Source: Paulownia fortunei (taxonomy: Eukaryota; Streptophyta; Magnoliopsida; Lamiales; Paulowniaceae). From it: a stretch of 64,000 bases of DNA. The stretch covers positions 17,650,278 to 17,714,277 of the forward strand of contig CM033114.1 of assembly GCA_019321725.1 (NCBI GenBank). The letters run 5' to 3'. How positions within the stretch are numbered: position 1 is the stretch's first letter; each line of letters starts with the position of its first letter. Made by a program: the position numbers and the translations under genes. Under the pieces are notes generated by a model, which had not been told where the DNA came from, made no database searches, and was given only the letters and a program-made list of their open reading frames with translations. This document shows positions 11,901 to 24,239 of this stretch, piece after piece.

Positions 11901-14900
11901 GCTTGAGATTGGGCTTGATTCTTTTTCCAGTGATATGGCAGGCCAATAATAGTTATCCAAACTAGCCCATTAACTTCTTTGGTTGCAAAATATTGAAGAT
12001 GGGATATCATATTTTCTAGCCCCTTGTATGTGTTTCGAAATTTCTCTTGTAACCCTTTGGAAAAACTGGGGATCTACAATCATTTGACTGTAGCTATAAG
12101 CAACAAAACCCACTAATTTCTCTTCGTGGAATTACATGCTAGAGGCTGCGTCAGACCAGAAGCTAGCCCTAAAGCATAAAACATACATCCAGCATTCAAT
12201 CTTGATAAGCTTGAGTCCTTACTATATGTTACCAATAAAAATATAGTTTAGAATTGATTAAAAGGTTGATTTAAATGTGTGAGGCTCTTAACTTTTGTGA
12301 TAGATCAATTCGTAAGATATCCAGTAAGTAAGCTTTTATTGTGTTTCTTTTTTATATAAATTTAATAAGAAATTAAGCAAAATAAATTTGTGTGGCAACC
12401 TTGTAAACCTTTAGATAGATTTGGACAAGTTGATAACCTGATATGGATCTTTTTTTCATCTATGAACGTATGATATGGAATTCTTGAATCTAGTACTACA
12501 ATGTATTCTTTGTACATCTCTTCTTGGTAGCTGTATAATCCATTTATTTCATCTATTTTTTTTAGTTGTATCTCATTTTCTGCATAAAGAAACAGAATAT
12601 GAAGTTTTCTTTGTGAATACATTTCTCAACAGTTTTTGTTTGAATGTTAGTGAGAAAATTATAGATGTAAAAATTAGGATTTGAAAATTTTTGTTTCTTA
12701 GTCCATATCTACTGAGTATGATTAGTTCATTTGATAGTGATGTGTGATGATTTAATTACCAGAAACAAAATAAAACAAAATAAAATTTTGGCATGATTTT
12801 TTGTGGATTAGAAATTTTTGGTATTATCCTTTTTTGAAGTAAAGACTTGTATTGGACACCTATGGACGGTGCTTAATTTTGTATTGGATTTGTTAAATTC
12901 AAGGTAAACATGCCTCAAACAAGATTCAACATAAAACTTGCCTAGTTCAAGGTATCATCTCCATTGAAAAAGTGAATGGTATACATTCCATTCACTTTTT
13001 GATATTATGTTGAAAAAATACATCATATTGCACATTAAATAGACTATGATGAAAGGAACAATCAATTTCACCATCTTAAGAACTACCAAACTATTAAATA
13101 CCAAAGAATATCACAGTAATTTTTTATGATCGTGAACATGGTCTAGTTAGGAATCATAATTGTAACTTATAGCTCTTTTTTGGGATAATGCATGGATTAT
13201 AGAATGTTATTTGATTTTTGCCTATTTTGTGCTATTACATGTGTACAAGGAACCAATGCCTACATTATGTTATTGTGGACTTAAACTACACCTGCATATG
13301 TCTTCTACAACTTCAAAACCAAGCCAGAGATTTTGAACATGTCCTGGCTATGGAGTGTGTAATTATTTATGTAATTGAAATTATATACACAAAGATTTTC
13401 ACCAAAATACACATGATTAATATGTTTAGGTGTATCATTACTTGTATGTAATTATACAGGTGTAGATGTGGTTTCTTTGAATAATATGACCCGCAAATGT
13501 GTATGAGACAACCCAAATCATATTGGGGCTATTTGAACCAAAGTAATACTCAAGAAATAACTATTAGGAAGTTGAAGAGCGAAGAGAAACTAATTTTAAC
13601 TTTGTTGATTTCTTGAGTTTTGATGGGGGTTTTTAATAGAAAAAGAATTATGTAGATGTACAAAGTAAATGTATGTTTCTACTTTCCAAACTACTTGATC
13701 ATACTAAAAATATTAGCAACAATCAAGAACTCTGGGTCGAGCAATTTGATCACGAACTACGTACACGATTAACCTACAAAACATTGGGGAGTGCCAGCAA
13801 AAACACTTTGACACTCAAGTCAGTAAGATTACAAGAACATTAATCACTCAATTAAAGTAATTATATTAGCTCTGCGTAAAAAAAATCATACATTCAACCA
13901 CATTTTATAGTAGTTTGTTATAGTGGAAAATACTATATTACTTTATAAAGATAAGGCCAATCTTCATGCAGAGATAAGGCTGATCCCCTGAAATTATGTT
14001 CATCAGCAAGAAAACATCTTTTCTTTTTCAGTATCCTTATATTCTTCAACAAACCTAAAATCGTAACAAAGTCAAAATCGAATAATGTAAGATTCTAAAG
14101 AATAATTTGTACATGCATCCTACTAGACTATATGCATGGACAAGCATGCAAGACAAACTACTGAGTGATATGTCCAAACAAATTTGATCATCAATGAGTA
14201 GATAAAAAGCAAATAATATAATCTTCTTAAATAACAAATGATAAATGTTATCAATGTCTTTTTGACAAGTCCAACAATTACAACTACGCAAAATCTTGTA
14301 CATTTAAAAACAAGTTATAGTTATAATAAACCTCCACAACCTTAATTTAGAACAAAGAATCCCCTTTTCGTGTGTAAACTTTACCATCATGCAACCTAAA
14401 AACCTTCCAAATGGTGCAATGTCATAAGACAAAGTGTTCTACAACTCCAAATGGACTAAAGAAGTGGATCTCAAATTTATTAAAGTTCTTGTGGAGCAGA
14501 CTACAACTCGCAATTTTCAAGTTGGTGTATGAAATGCTCATGCAATTCAACTGTCATGGTTGATGTTAACAAGCAATTCCATACTAATTTTGACTACGCC
14601 TATTGTGTGAAAAGAACCAAAAAACTTCATAAACTGGATGATTTACCTTAGTGGCATGTATTACAATCCCTACTCCAATAATTTCAAATGTGACCTAACT
14701 CTATTGGACTTTATAATAAAGATTAGTGAAGGATAATTAAATGATATACTATTGTTTATTTTAATAAGAATATTTTTCAACTTGTGATGTTTTGAATTGT
14801 AAACCTATTTTCCTCTTGTGGCCAGGAGCATTCTCTTACAATGGCCTACATTCTAAAAGGCAAAAATAAGTTTGATGGATTGATTATATATTCCAAGAGG

Positions 14901-15234
14901 GTCCTGATTCTGAAGAAGACTATGAAATTGATCATGAAGTCATCGCGATTTTTGGTGACAATAAGGCTGATGAGGAAGGAAATGCAAATATATATGTCCA
15001 ACAACCTCCTAACTTTGAGAACTCCAAAAACAACACGGATAACTCATAATGGGTTGGACAAATAGGTTAGATTATGGATTAGGCCAGGAAGGTAGTCCAA
15101 AACCAAGTCTAATTACATATCGGGCTTGGCCTATATACTAGGCCTGATCTAAGTGAAGCAAACAACCCAATAGACATGATATAGAATAAAATATGGTCAT
15201 ATCCAGCCCATTAACCCCAACCAAATGCAGCCTA
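11901..15234. other. AT-rich stretch without a recognised gene
   Basis: No conserved coding region was recognised on either strand; short reading frames (for example 12362-12622, 13218-13451, 14055-14303) have no familiar motif. Notable items are a perfect hairpin at 12967-13000, an acidic frame of about 57 residues at 14876-15050, and a possible small element at about 15045-15225 with weak inverted ends (TAATGGGTTGGA and TCCAGCCCATTA). Confidence 0.5.
12967..13000. repeat. Perfect 13-bp inverted repeat
   Basis: AAAAAGTGAATGG (12967-12979) and CCATTCACTTTTT (12988-13000) pair perfectly across an 8-base loop. It is too short for a usual plant miRNA precursor and no gene lies beside it. Confidence 0.8.
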
Positions 15235-16847
15235 TGCATATTTATTAGATGATAAAGATGAGGTTTTGGATGTTTTTGTCACTTACAAGAAGGAAGTTGA
15301 AAATAAACTTGGGACGATTAAGGTTTTGAGATCCAACAGAGGTGGAGAATATGATACATCATAATTTGATGAATTATGTGATAAGTCTGATATTATTCAT
15401 CACCAAACTATAACTCTATATACCACTCAGCAAAATAAAGTTACTGAGAGAAAAAATCAAATTCCTATTGACATGATTAATGCCATGCTTCTTAGTTCTG
15501 GATTACTTCAAAACTTGTAGGGGAAGTTGTGGTTACAACCAACTTTATATTTTAAATAAAGTTTCTCATAAGAAGACTAAATTAGTATATTAGAAAATAT
15601 GAAAATATAAAATATCTTCCTATAAATACTTGAAAGTGTGGAATGCCTAGTTAAGGTAGTTGTACCACCTCCCTAAAAGGTTAAGTTAGATCCTAAAACT
15701 TTTCATTTTTATTAGATACACAATGAACTATAGTAAATATAATTTTGGGTACATATATTTGATATAAGTGACATTTCATATAAATACAATTATTGAATCC
15801 AAAGATGTTGAATTCTTTGAAGATGCATTTCTTTTTAAAGAAGATATTCATGAGAATATTCAAAAAAGAATACATAAAACTTCATTTAAAAATGACATAA
15901 AATCTGAACTTGAAAGAAGTAAAAGAGCTAAATTGGTTAAATCTACTAGTCCAGTTTATATGACACATATAATTAAGAATAAACTTCAAACCTTTAACTA
16001 GTCTATGTCCAGAAGCTTCTTCTGGAAGAAGCTATTGATAACGAAATAGAGTCCTTTCTAAGTAATAATATATGCAATCGATTGATCTTCCCTTGGGAAC
16101 TAAACTAATTGGATGCAAATGAATCTTTAAGAATAAATCAAAGATAGATGGTTCAATCAATAAATATAAGGCTAGGCTTGTTGTCAATGGATATTGTCAA
16201 AAGAAAGGTATTGGCTATTTTGATACTTATTCACCAGTAACAAGAATTATCATAATTGCCATAGCCGTCTTGTATAATTTGCATATACGTCACATGAATA
16301 TAAAAAACTACATTTTTATATTGCGATTTTGATGAAGAAATTTACATGGAGAAATTTGAATGTTTCAAAGTTAAAGGACAAGAACACAAAAATGTGGAGG
16401 CTTGTTAAATCTGTTGATGGTTTGAGGCAAACCCCTCGAACAATGGCATGAGAATTTTGATAGTCTCATGATCAGAAACATGTTTACAATAAATGAGTGT
16501 GATAAATATGTTTACTCCAAGAGATTTGGAGAGAAGCACATGTATTTATATGTCTATATGTAGATGACATGCTCATATTTGGAACTAATATAGAAGTCAT
16601 CAATAAGACAAAGAAAATGCTCACCAATAACATTGATTGAAAGATATGATTAAAGCATAGGTGATATTAGGATGAAGATCTCTAGAACACCTCATGGGAT
16701 ATCATTATTTCAAACACATCATGTTGATAAAGTGGTTGAGAGGCTTAAGTCACATGTTATTAAAGAGATAAATAATCAATTTCTTTCATATTTTATTCTT
16801 CATAAGAATTCCTAGTTAGAATATTCCCATATATTAGAAGTCTAATG
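15235..16847 (+). pseudogene. Copia element C pol, first part (integrase and reverse transcriptase)
   Basis: Plus-strand copia polyprotein remnant. Integrase: LLDDKDEVLDVFVTYKKEVE, VLRSNRGGEYDTS, QQNKVTERKNQ with the catalytic Glu, C-terminal IIESKDVEFFEDAF (about 15,795-15,830). Reverse transcriptase: GCKWIFKNKSK-like entry near 16,110, YKARLVVNGYCQKKGIGYF, and the catalytic box LYVDDMLIFGTN (16,550-16,585). Many stops and several frame changes make it inactive. The frame breaks at 16,847 inside the segment leading to RNase H because a hAT element is inserted; it resumes at 20,071. Upstream gag and the 5' LTR were not recognised, so this copy is 5'-truncated or too decayed there. Confidence 0.88.
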
Positions 16848-19800
16848 TAGAGGTAACTATGAGTCGACGAGTCTAACTCGTGACCAGTCCATGAGTTCAC
16901 ATGCCAGTTATGGGTTAGGGTAACCCAACCCGTTGAACCGTCGGGTCAGATCCGGCGGCTCCAATTTTTTTTTAAAAAAAAAGTAACCGTTGCCAACGGC
17001 CATGGCCGTTAGCAACAATAACCGTTGACAATGGTCAAACACACCCATCCCTCTATTTTTTTTTGTATTTTTTCCCTATAAAAACCCATTCCCCTCTTTA
17101 TTTTTTTCACACTTCTACATTCTCAACTCTTAATTCTCTAATTTTTAACTCTCAATTCTCTAATTCTCTATTCTTATTTATTTATTCTTCAATTTTGTAT
17201 TCTATATTCTATACTATTTCAATTATTTCATTAAATCATTTTTCATATTTCATTTCCTTTATATTCAATTATTCATTCTTCAATTCTATATTCTAAGTTT
17301 TCATCATTCATAAAAAATTGCCAGTTCAAGCAACAGAGGTGAGGGAAATATGTCTACTACCAACGAACAACCTAGGCTCAACATGGATTATGAAATGAAT
17401 TTGAGTGATGAAGAGCAAACTCACTTGTTTAATACTCGATAAACAATGAGTATGATCATACTCAATCCACTCCATCTCTTAAATCCTTCATTTTTACCAA
17501 ACATTTTCATAAAGTGACATTTTCAAATGGTGCGAGCAAAGTGTAAATATTGCCCACAATGTTACAAATTTCAATCCAAATACAATTGTGGATCCTTAAC
17601 AAGACATGTGGAGAAGAAGCATCTGCTGGAATTTGGCATCGACCGTACTCAAACTCAAATATCATCGTTCGCATCTTCCAGCACCAGTGGAGGTAATGAT
17701 CTTTTTTTTAAATATAATGATGATGTAAAGAAAATTTAGCTAGATTTGTTTATGTTGAATATCTTAATTTTAGTTTTGCAAATAAATTCTTTTTTAATGA
17801 GTTAATTCAAACAACATATAATCATGCGGCTAAAGATGTTCCACAAACCATATCAACACGCCATGTAAACAAATAATTTAATAAAACTTAAAAAAGAGTT
17901 AAAAGAAATATTAAACAATTAAAATAATAAAATTTCTTTATGTAGTGACATTTAGAGTAACTATTGACAAATACATTCATATATGAGTATTACATGTCAT
18001 TCGATTGATGATTTTGGACACTTCAAAAAGGTTATTGGTATTTAAAGTTTTTTATGGTCCACACAGTTGCATATATTTTACAAGTTATATTTTTAATATT
18101 AGAAGAATATAATTTAGTTAATAATTTTTTTTCAATATAATTTAACAATGTTGCAGTTAATAATGCTAATATTAATGATTTTAAAGCTACATGTCAACCA
18201 TCCGTTGGTGGTAATTTTTTCATATTAGAAGTATATATCATATTTTAAATTTATGTGTATAAGATGGTTTAAGAGGTTCAGATAATCAACTTAAACCTAT
18301 TATGCAAGTATTTTCTGGTTTATCGACACATCCACATATTATTAAACAATGATTTAGATTTTGTAAGGCCAACGGTATGAGACCTAAAAAAAATTCATGG
18401 ATGTTCCAACCCGTTGGAATTCAACATATAGATTATTAGAAGAATCTTTTAATTATAAAGATTTATTATATCAGTTTTTTTTTACAAATTGTTAGTACTA
18501 TTTTGCATTTATATCCACACCATTAGACAATAAGTAAAAAAAAATATAATATTTTAAAAATATTTAATCATGCTATTTTACAATTATCTAGTGTTTATTC
18601 CCTAACTTCTCATTTAGTATTACTAAATTGTTGTAATATTGCATCAATTTTATATGATAACATTAACTTCGAAGATGAAAATTTAGTAAATTGTGATTTA
18701 TCAATGCAATCTAAATGAAAAAAATAATTCTTTAAAATTTTAAAAATTAATTTAATTAATATTATTTTTGACCCTAGGCTAGTATAGATGGTTTACAAGA
18801 TATATTACTAATTTATTATAATGCTTTAAGATATCATGAAAATAATTATACTCTAGATATAGGAAATATAATATTTAAAGTTAAAACATTTTTAAATAAA
18901 TTTTATAATGAATATAGTTCAAACTATGGCTTACAAATAACTCAATTTGATATACAAAGAACTAAAAGTAGTAGTAGTTCTAGGATTACGATAACACAAC
19001 TTTTACTTAGAGAATGGACTAAACGTCCTAGAGGATCCTCAAGTTCCAGCCAGGAACTTGAGAGTTATTTTAATATTTTATTTTAGTTTAATGAGACAAA
19101 TGATAATGAAAAGTTCGATATTTTGTAATGGTGGTCGCAAAAGAAGCAAACTTACATAGTTTTGTCCGTGATGGCGCATGAGATACTTATTTCACCTGCC
19201 TCAACCATTGCAGTAGAGCAAGTCTTCAGTGAGGGAGGCAATATAATTAGTGAAAAATGTTTAACCTTATCTCTCAAGAATTTAAAAGGTCAAACATATT
19301 TTGATGATTGGATCAAGGCCTCTGTACGAAAATAAAGTTAGTCGAATTCGGAGGAAGATCAAGAAGAAGACAGAGATGGAAAAACGATAAGAATGAGTAG
19401 GAGTGATTAAGCCACGTCATTCCCTAAAGTAAGAATGGTAAAAAGGTAAGAGAACTACGTGGGCTTCGATTTCTCTATACTCTAAGAGAATACGTAGAAA
19501 ATTTAAATTTAAGTTCAAACCCTTTTTTTATTTTTAAAATTATTTTTAATTATATAATTTAAATTTTAGCTAATATTTTTTTAAAAATTTAAATGCAAAT
19601 CTTTTTTTGATATTTAAGTTTAAACTTTAAAACTTCAAGTTCAGTATTTTTTTTTAAGTTTATTATAATTAGAATATTTGATAATTTAAATTTTAGGTAA
19701 TAATTTTTTTTTTCAAATTTAAGTTAAATTTTTTTCATTAAGTTCAAAAATCAACAATATTTTTTTCAAATTTAAGTTCAAAAAATTTCATTCAAATTTA

Positions 19801-20062
19801 AGTTTAAGACTTCAAGCCTTTTTTGTTTTTAAAAAGTTGTAATTTCATAGAATTAATGGTTAGTTAAGAAATAATAATTTTTCAAAATATAAGTAAAAAA
19901 AAATCAAGGGTCGAAATGGTGGTAAACCAGACTCGGAACTAGAATTGGTCCACCAGTTCCAGAACCCAACTGTAACCGACCTTGCTGAAGGCTGATTACA
20001 ATTAAGGGTCGAAAAATTCCTAACCCTTGGAACCAACAGTTTTGGACCCGTGGTCGGGTGTA
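16848..20062 (+). mobile_element. hAT-family DNA transposon with 8-bp target-site duplication
   Basis: Flanked by perfect copies of GTCTAATG at 16840-16847 and 20063-20070, the 8-bp duplication expected for hAT transposons. Deleting the element plus one copy restores the copia C reading frame, which proves the boundaries. Terminal repeats are degenerate: left TAGAGGTAACTATGAGTC, right (reverse complement) TACACCCGACCACGGGTC. The 5' region carries CCGTTG/CAACGG words and a perfect palindrome AACGGCCATGGCCGTT (16995-17010). It contains a decayed transposase (17350-19335). Length is 3,215 bp, normal for an autonomous hAT. Confidence 0.9.
17350..19335 (+). pseudogene. hAT transposase remnant (BED finger, hAT C-terminal dimerisation domain)
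   Basis: Starts ATG at 17350 (MSTTNEQPRLNMDYEMN). A BED-type zinc finger is readable at 17527-17690, with CKYC, TRHVEKKH as metal ligands. Then come a segment with LARFVYVEYLNF and NKFFFNELIQTTYNHA (about 17,735-17,850) and a region resembling the catalytic part (YMSITCHSIDDFGHFKKVIG in pieces, 17,980-18,040). The end has the hAT C-terminal dimerisation motif: ELESYFNI near 19,055, then STIAVEQVFSEGGNIISEK and LKGQTYFDDWIKASVRK before TAA at 19333-19335. Multiple stops, shifts and AT-rich insertions interrupt it, so it cannot make an active transposase. Resembles plant Ac/RICESLEEPER-type proteins. Confidence 0.88.
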
Positions 20063-20710
20063 GTCTAATGTACTTGATGAATTGTATATGGTCGGACAAA
20101 GCTTACGTTGTAAGTAAGCTAAATAGATATACAAGTAGTCCAAGTAATGTACATTGGAGTACACTACTTAGAGTGCTCGAATCATTGATTTTGTGTTAGG
20201 ATACTTGTAAAGAATCAAAGAGTATGCATTACATTATGAAAAATATACTCCAGTTATGGAAGAATATAGTGTTGCAAATTGGATTTCAAATACTGATGAA
20301 TCTAAGTCTAACTAGTGGTTATATATTTACTCTTAGTGGTGGTGCTATATTTTGGAAATCTTCTAAACAAACATGTATAACTCATTCCACAATGGAATAT
20401 GAGTTTATAGCTTTAGATAAAGTTGGAGATAAAATGAAATGGTTAAGATATTTCATAGAAGATGTTCTAATATGACCAAAATCAGTGTCAGTATTTTATG
20501 CATTCATTGCGATAGTCAATCAGCTATAGCTAGGGCATAAGATTTTCTATCTACTAGTAAATCATGACATATTCGTCGTAAACATAATATCACCAGACAT
20601 ACTCTCAAATGGAACAATATTAATTGATCTTGTAAAATCAAAAAATAACCTAGAGGATTCGTTTACTAAGGATTATCAAGAGAGCAAATAGACAACACAT
20701 CAAGGGCAAG
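20063..20710 (+). pseudogene. Copia element C pol, second part (RNase H)
   Basis: Continuation of copia C after the hAT insertion. It reads YLMNCIWSDKAYVVSKLNRY, then (20,224-20,475) [51 protein letters not shown], then CDSQSAIARA, HIRRKHNIIRHT and LSREQIDNTSRARGLKPK near 20,690. This is the standard copia RNase H and the end of the polyprotein. Stops are scattered through it. The first eight bases are the second copy of the hAT target duplication. Confidence 0.88.
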
Positions 20711-21009
20711 AGGATTGAAGCCTAAAGATTAAATGAGTTATCTTATTGGAAACCTAACCTGGCTACTGGTGATCCCACGGACTATGTTCAATAGAAAAAC
20801 TAGTTATGAATGGCTCGATGGGAAGTACTTATTAATATAATTCCTCCACATTTTTATGATGCGATAAGTGATACCCACAAAGTTGTTAAGGATAAGCATT
20901 GTTTTTAATGATGTCTATCTTGTAATAGTATAAATGGAGTATGGTAGGATAGTCTTTATAGGACATCATTTATGTAGGTGTGAAAAATGCCAATTCTATG
21001 AGAATTTAT
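20711..21009 (+). other. Region between copia C pol end and its probable 3' LTR
   Basis: About 300 bases with no reading frame. This position should hold the 3' untranslated sequence and polypurine tract of copia C, but no clear purine run was found next to the probable LTR start, so that start is tentative. Confidence 0.4.
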
Positions 21010-21475
21010 GTTAGGTGGAAATCTAAAACACTTGCAAAATCCAAAAGTGTTCTGGATCAAAATATTGAACAAAATAGACAACCAAACTTGATGTGAGATT
21101 TAGTATGTGGATTATATTGAATGGGCTTGCAACAACGGCTAAGAGTTCAAAACTTAGAATTCACTAATTAGCCAAGTGAGTCTGATAGACTCTAAATAGG
21201 AAAGGTTCAAAGCAAAAGCTACAAATCTCGATATATTATTTTTCAAACAGTATTATTCTTTGTCTTTCTAAACTTTTATCGACTACTTCCATTCATATAG
21301 GAGAATAATAGAGTGTGAAATGGAAAAGTCCCCAATTTGTAGAAATTCTTAAAAGTTCTAAGCATGTGTCTTTTAAATTCCCACATGGGAAAATAGAAGC
21401 AAAGTTAGTTTGTTTATATAGAATTTCACATGAGAGAGTAGTAAAAATGTGATACTCTCTTTGTGGTACACACTA
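21010..21475 (+). mobile_element. Probable copia C 3' LTR, left part
   Basis: Begins TGTTAGGTGGAAATC, the right kind of start for a copia LTR, downstream of the RNase H end. Positions 21111-21475 recur almost unchanged at 29363-29733, after which the right copy runs on as further LTR-like sequence. It includes a TATA-like TTTATATAGA near 21,410. The break at 21,475 is where gypsy element D begins. Confidence 0.6.
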
Positions 21476-22691
21476 GAGGATTTTATACTCATTAATTGAG
21501 TATTATTTGCTTAACTTTTTGTTTAGTTTTCAAGATTTTTGTGAGTTTTATTGTCGTTTTTAATATTATTTTGTTGATTTGAAGATGAAGAAAAAATGTC
21601 ACTTAGATGTACTAAAATCTACATTTATCTTATATTTTTCAAAAAAAAAAAAAACGACCCATGAATAGTAGCGCCTAGGCTGCTGCTGCTGCCAATCGGG
21701 CAAGTAAGGGTAAAATAGTATTTTTTTGCCCTCTTTAGGGCATCTCCCATCAACTTTAAGTATTTCAAAAGCCTCCAAGGGTAAAAAAATGGGATTTTGA
21801 GAGAGAGAAAGAGAGGAGAAGAGTGAAAGCAAGCAAGAAACAAGAAGGAGAAGAGAAGAAGAATAGGAGAATTCTTTCAAGATTTGTAAAGAAGACATCA
21901 ACAAGGGAAGAAATTCATCCTCTTTCTAGTTTCATTTCATTTTCCTCTTTCTTTCTTTCATTAATGTATGAATGTTGTTAATTTGTATTTCATTTTTATC
22001 ATCATGAACTAATTTATTTTTCTAAAGTTGTGATATAATCTAATTATGATGTTTTGAATATTTGTTTCAATTCAATTCTTAATTTATGTTCAAGTTGAGT
22101 TTTCTACATTATTCTTAATGTTTTCAATTACTTAGCCACTAATTAAATAATTTGCTAATCATATTGACCCGAGAGGTGATATATGTGTCTAGTTCTATAT
22201 GTAGAAAATCATAAATTGCATGTGAGATAGGAATATACTTACATGGTTTGTGTAGTCTTGTTAGAGATCCATAGAACCTAATGAATTGTTAATTGTTGTA
22301 ATTCACATAGGAATATAGTGGGTTAGCAATTGATGATATTTTTATTAGACCTTGGAAGAGGCTAGTGGATAATTTAGGGATTCTTGACTATCACTTAAAA
22401 AATAAATTGAAATTTATGCGATAAATTATTCAATTCGGATTAATTATGGTGAAATCATAACCCTAGGATTTTAAGTTAGTGAATTTTATCTTTAAATGCT
22501 TTCTATCATTAATTTAGCTTAGTTGAATTTAGTTTAGAAACAAAAACACAAACATACATTTATTCAAATAAAATTAGACTTAACATAATTTCGATAATTA
22601 ATAATTCAACAATCCTTGTAGAAACGATAATTTATTCATCACTTTATTACTTGTATACGATAACGTGCACTTGCGTTCACGAAAATTCGCA
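21476..22691 (+). repeat. 5' LTR of gypsy element D
   Basis: Direct repeat of 28101-29359 at high identity, lacking the first about 8 bases. Contains the landmark poly-A plus CGACC(C/T)ATGAA near 21,645-21,665, AGAGAGAGAAAGAG near 21,800, and ends TTCACGAAAATTCGCA. It has a CTG run (CTAGGCTGCTGCTGCTGCC) where the 3' LTR carries about 50 more bases. A reading frame on the opposite strand (21,599-21,904) is a chance frame. Confidence 0.88.
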
Positions 22692-22700
22692 ATAAGTTTT

Positions 22701-22718
22701 TAGCATTGTTGTCGGGGA
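22701..22718 (+). other. Primer binding site of gypsy element D (tRNA-Asp type)
   Basis: TAGCATTGTTGTCGGGGA lies 9 bases after the 5' LTR. It is a decayed form of TGGCGCCGTTGCCGGGGA, the tRNA-Asp site used by many plant Athila/Tat-type gypsy elements. The differences are mainly C-to-T and G-to-A changes, as expected from methylated-cytosine decay. Confidence 0.78.
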
Positions 22719-22879
22719 TTATTTTTATTTTATTAATACCGATATGACGTAACTCTGATTTTAATTTGAAATTTTCTTGTATATATTTTTTCCTTATTTT
22801 TATTTTTCTTTTATTGTTTGAGTGTGCCCTTATTTATAATTGCAGGTGTTTTCTTGTGTGTGTGATATGAGCATAAAGT

Positions 22880-23507
22880 GGTAGATGAGATGGCATATAA
22901 TTAATACTATTGGCCAAGTGAATATGACATGACAAATCAAGCTTCAATTCAGGCCTTTGGGATTAATCGAGAAAATGTCATTACTGCATCGACTGCTCAT
23001 ATTGAAATCATTTCAAAAGAGATGGAGAAATATTTTGCAACAAATGCTAATCATTCACCATTCAAGTTACGTGAGTCATATGACGGTTTTCATGCAAGAA
23101 CATAATACCAATAGAGCAATCAATTTGTACCACCATTCGTCGAGTATGCTCAATGTGGGTGGAATTACAACCATCTGCAAAATTATCCTTTCTCCAATAC
23201 TTATCAAGGATGGCCAAATCATTCTAATGCTTCACGGAGAAATGATGAGAATATGATGTGGCATGCACCTAGTTACCTACCATTAGAGAAGAAGCGAAGC
23301 CTTGAAAAAGCTTTAGCTCAATCCGAACGTACTACCGACCAAATTTTATTGCAAACTCAACCTAGTAATCCATCATAACAGATTTTGCCTTACACAACTG
23401 AGGAAAATGGAGAGGGCGAAAAACATTGTGATGCTAATTTACTAAGTGAGGAAGAGATTGAAACCATCTTGTGATTGAAAAACTGATGAAAGATGAACAA
23501 GATGTAT
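22880..23507 (+). pseudogene. Gypsy D gag-like reading-frame remnant
   Basis: Frame pieces include FVEYAQCGWNYNHLQNYPFS, NTYQGWPNHSNASRR, SYLPLEKKRSLEKALAQSE and RTTDQILLQTQPSNPS. The Asn/Trp/Tyr-rich stretch followed by a charged helix-like stretch resembles the C-terminal part of gag in Athila-type elements; this is a composition-level resemblance only. It runs into LLSEEEIETIL and is cut at 23,507 by the nested solo LTR. Contains stops (for example after QPSNPS). Confidence 0.5.
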
Positions 23508-23824
23508 TTTAATACCCAAGCCTCGCGCTACTCACCTGGCCAATATAGTTCATGCATTTTATGCCACGTATGTGTCATTGCATTTTAATTGATATTTCAT
23601 AATGCATTATATTTTATACGATATTTTAATAATTAAACTTTTGAAGTTGTCACCGATATTAGTTTCCAGATTCTTTAACCTAATTGGTTGTGTTGGTACT
23701 AAGATATAAGAATTTAGGTGTTAACTATCAGATAACATTATGATACACGTAAGTGAAAGGTGGCATCGTTGTATTTATCGGTGTAGGATAAAATATGCAA
23801 ATAAATTAAATAGGGATAAAATAG

Positions 23825-23857
<33 letters not shown>

Positions 23858-24196
23858 AATAAGGACATTATCATATTAATTAAAAGGGTGTAAATTCTTA
23901 GTAGAAACAAATTTAGAGGTTTATAAATAAATATTAAAATATTATGTATTAATTATATATATAAATATAATATATATATATACATATATATAATATATAT
24001 GTATAGATATACGAAATATATATATAAGTATATGTGTGTAGTATAATATATATATATATATACACATATGTATACACGTGTTATGTTAAGGGTAAACATA
24101 TATATAATATATTGTGTAGTATATATATATATATATACATATATGTATACACTGTTATGTTAAGGATAAACATATATATAATATATTGTGTAGTAT

Positions 24197-24239
<43 letters not shown>

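Noticed and set aside
21599..21904. 101-residue minus-strand frame
   Set aside because: Lies inside the 5' LTR of gypsy D and is only partly kept in the 3' LTR.
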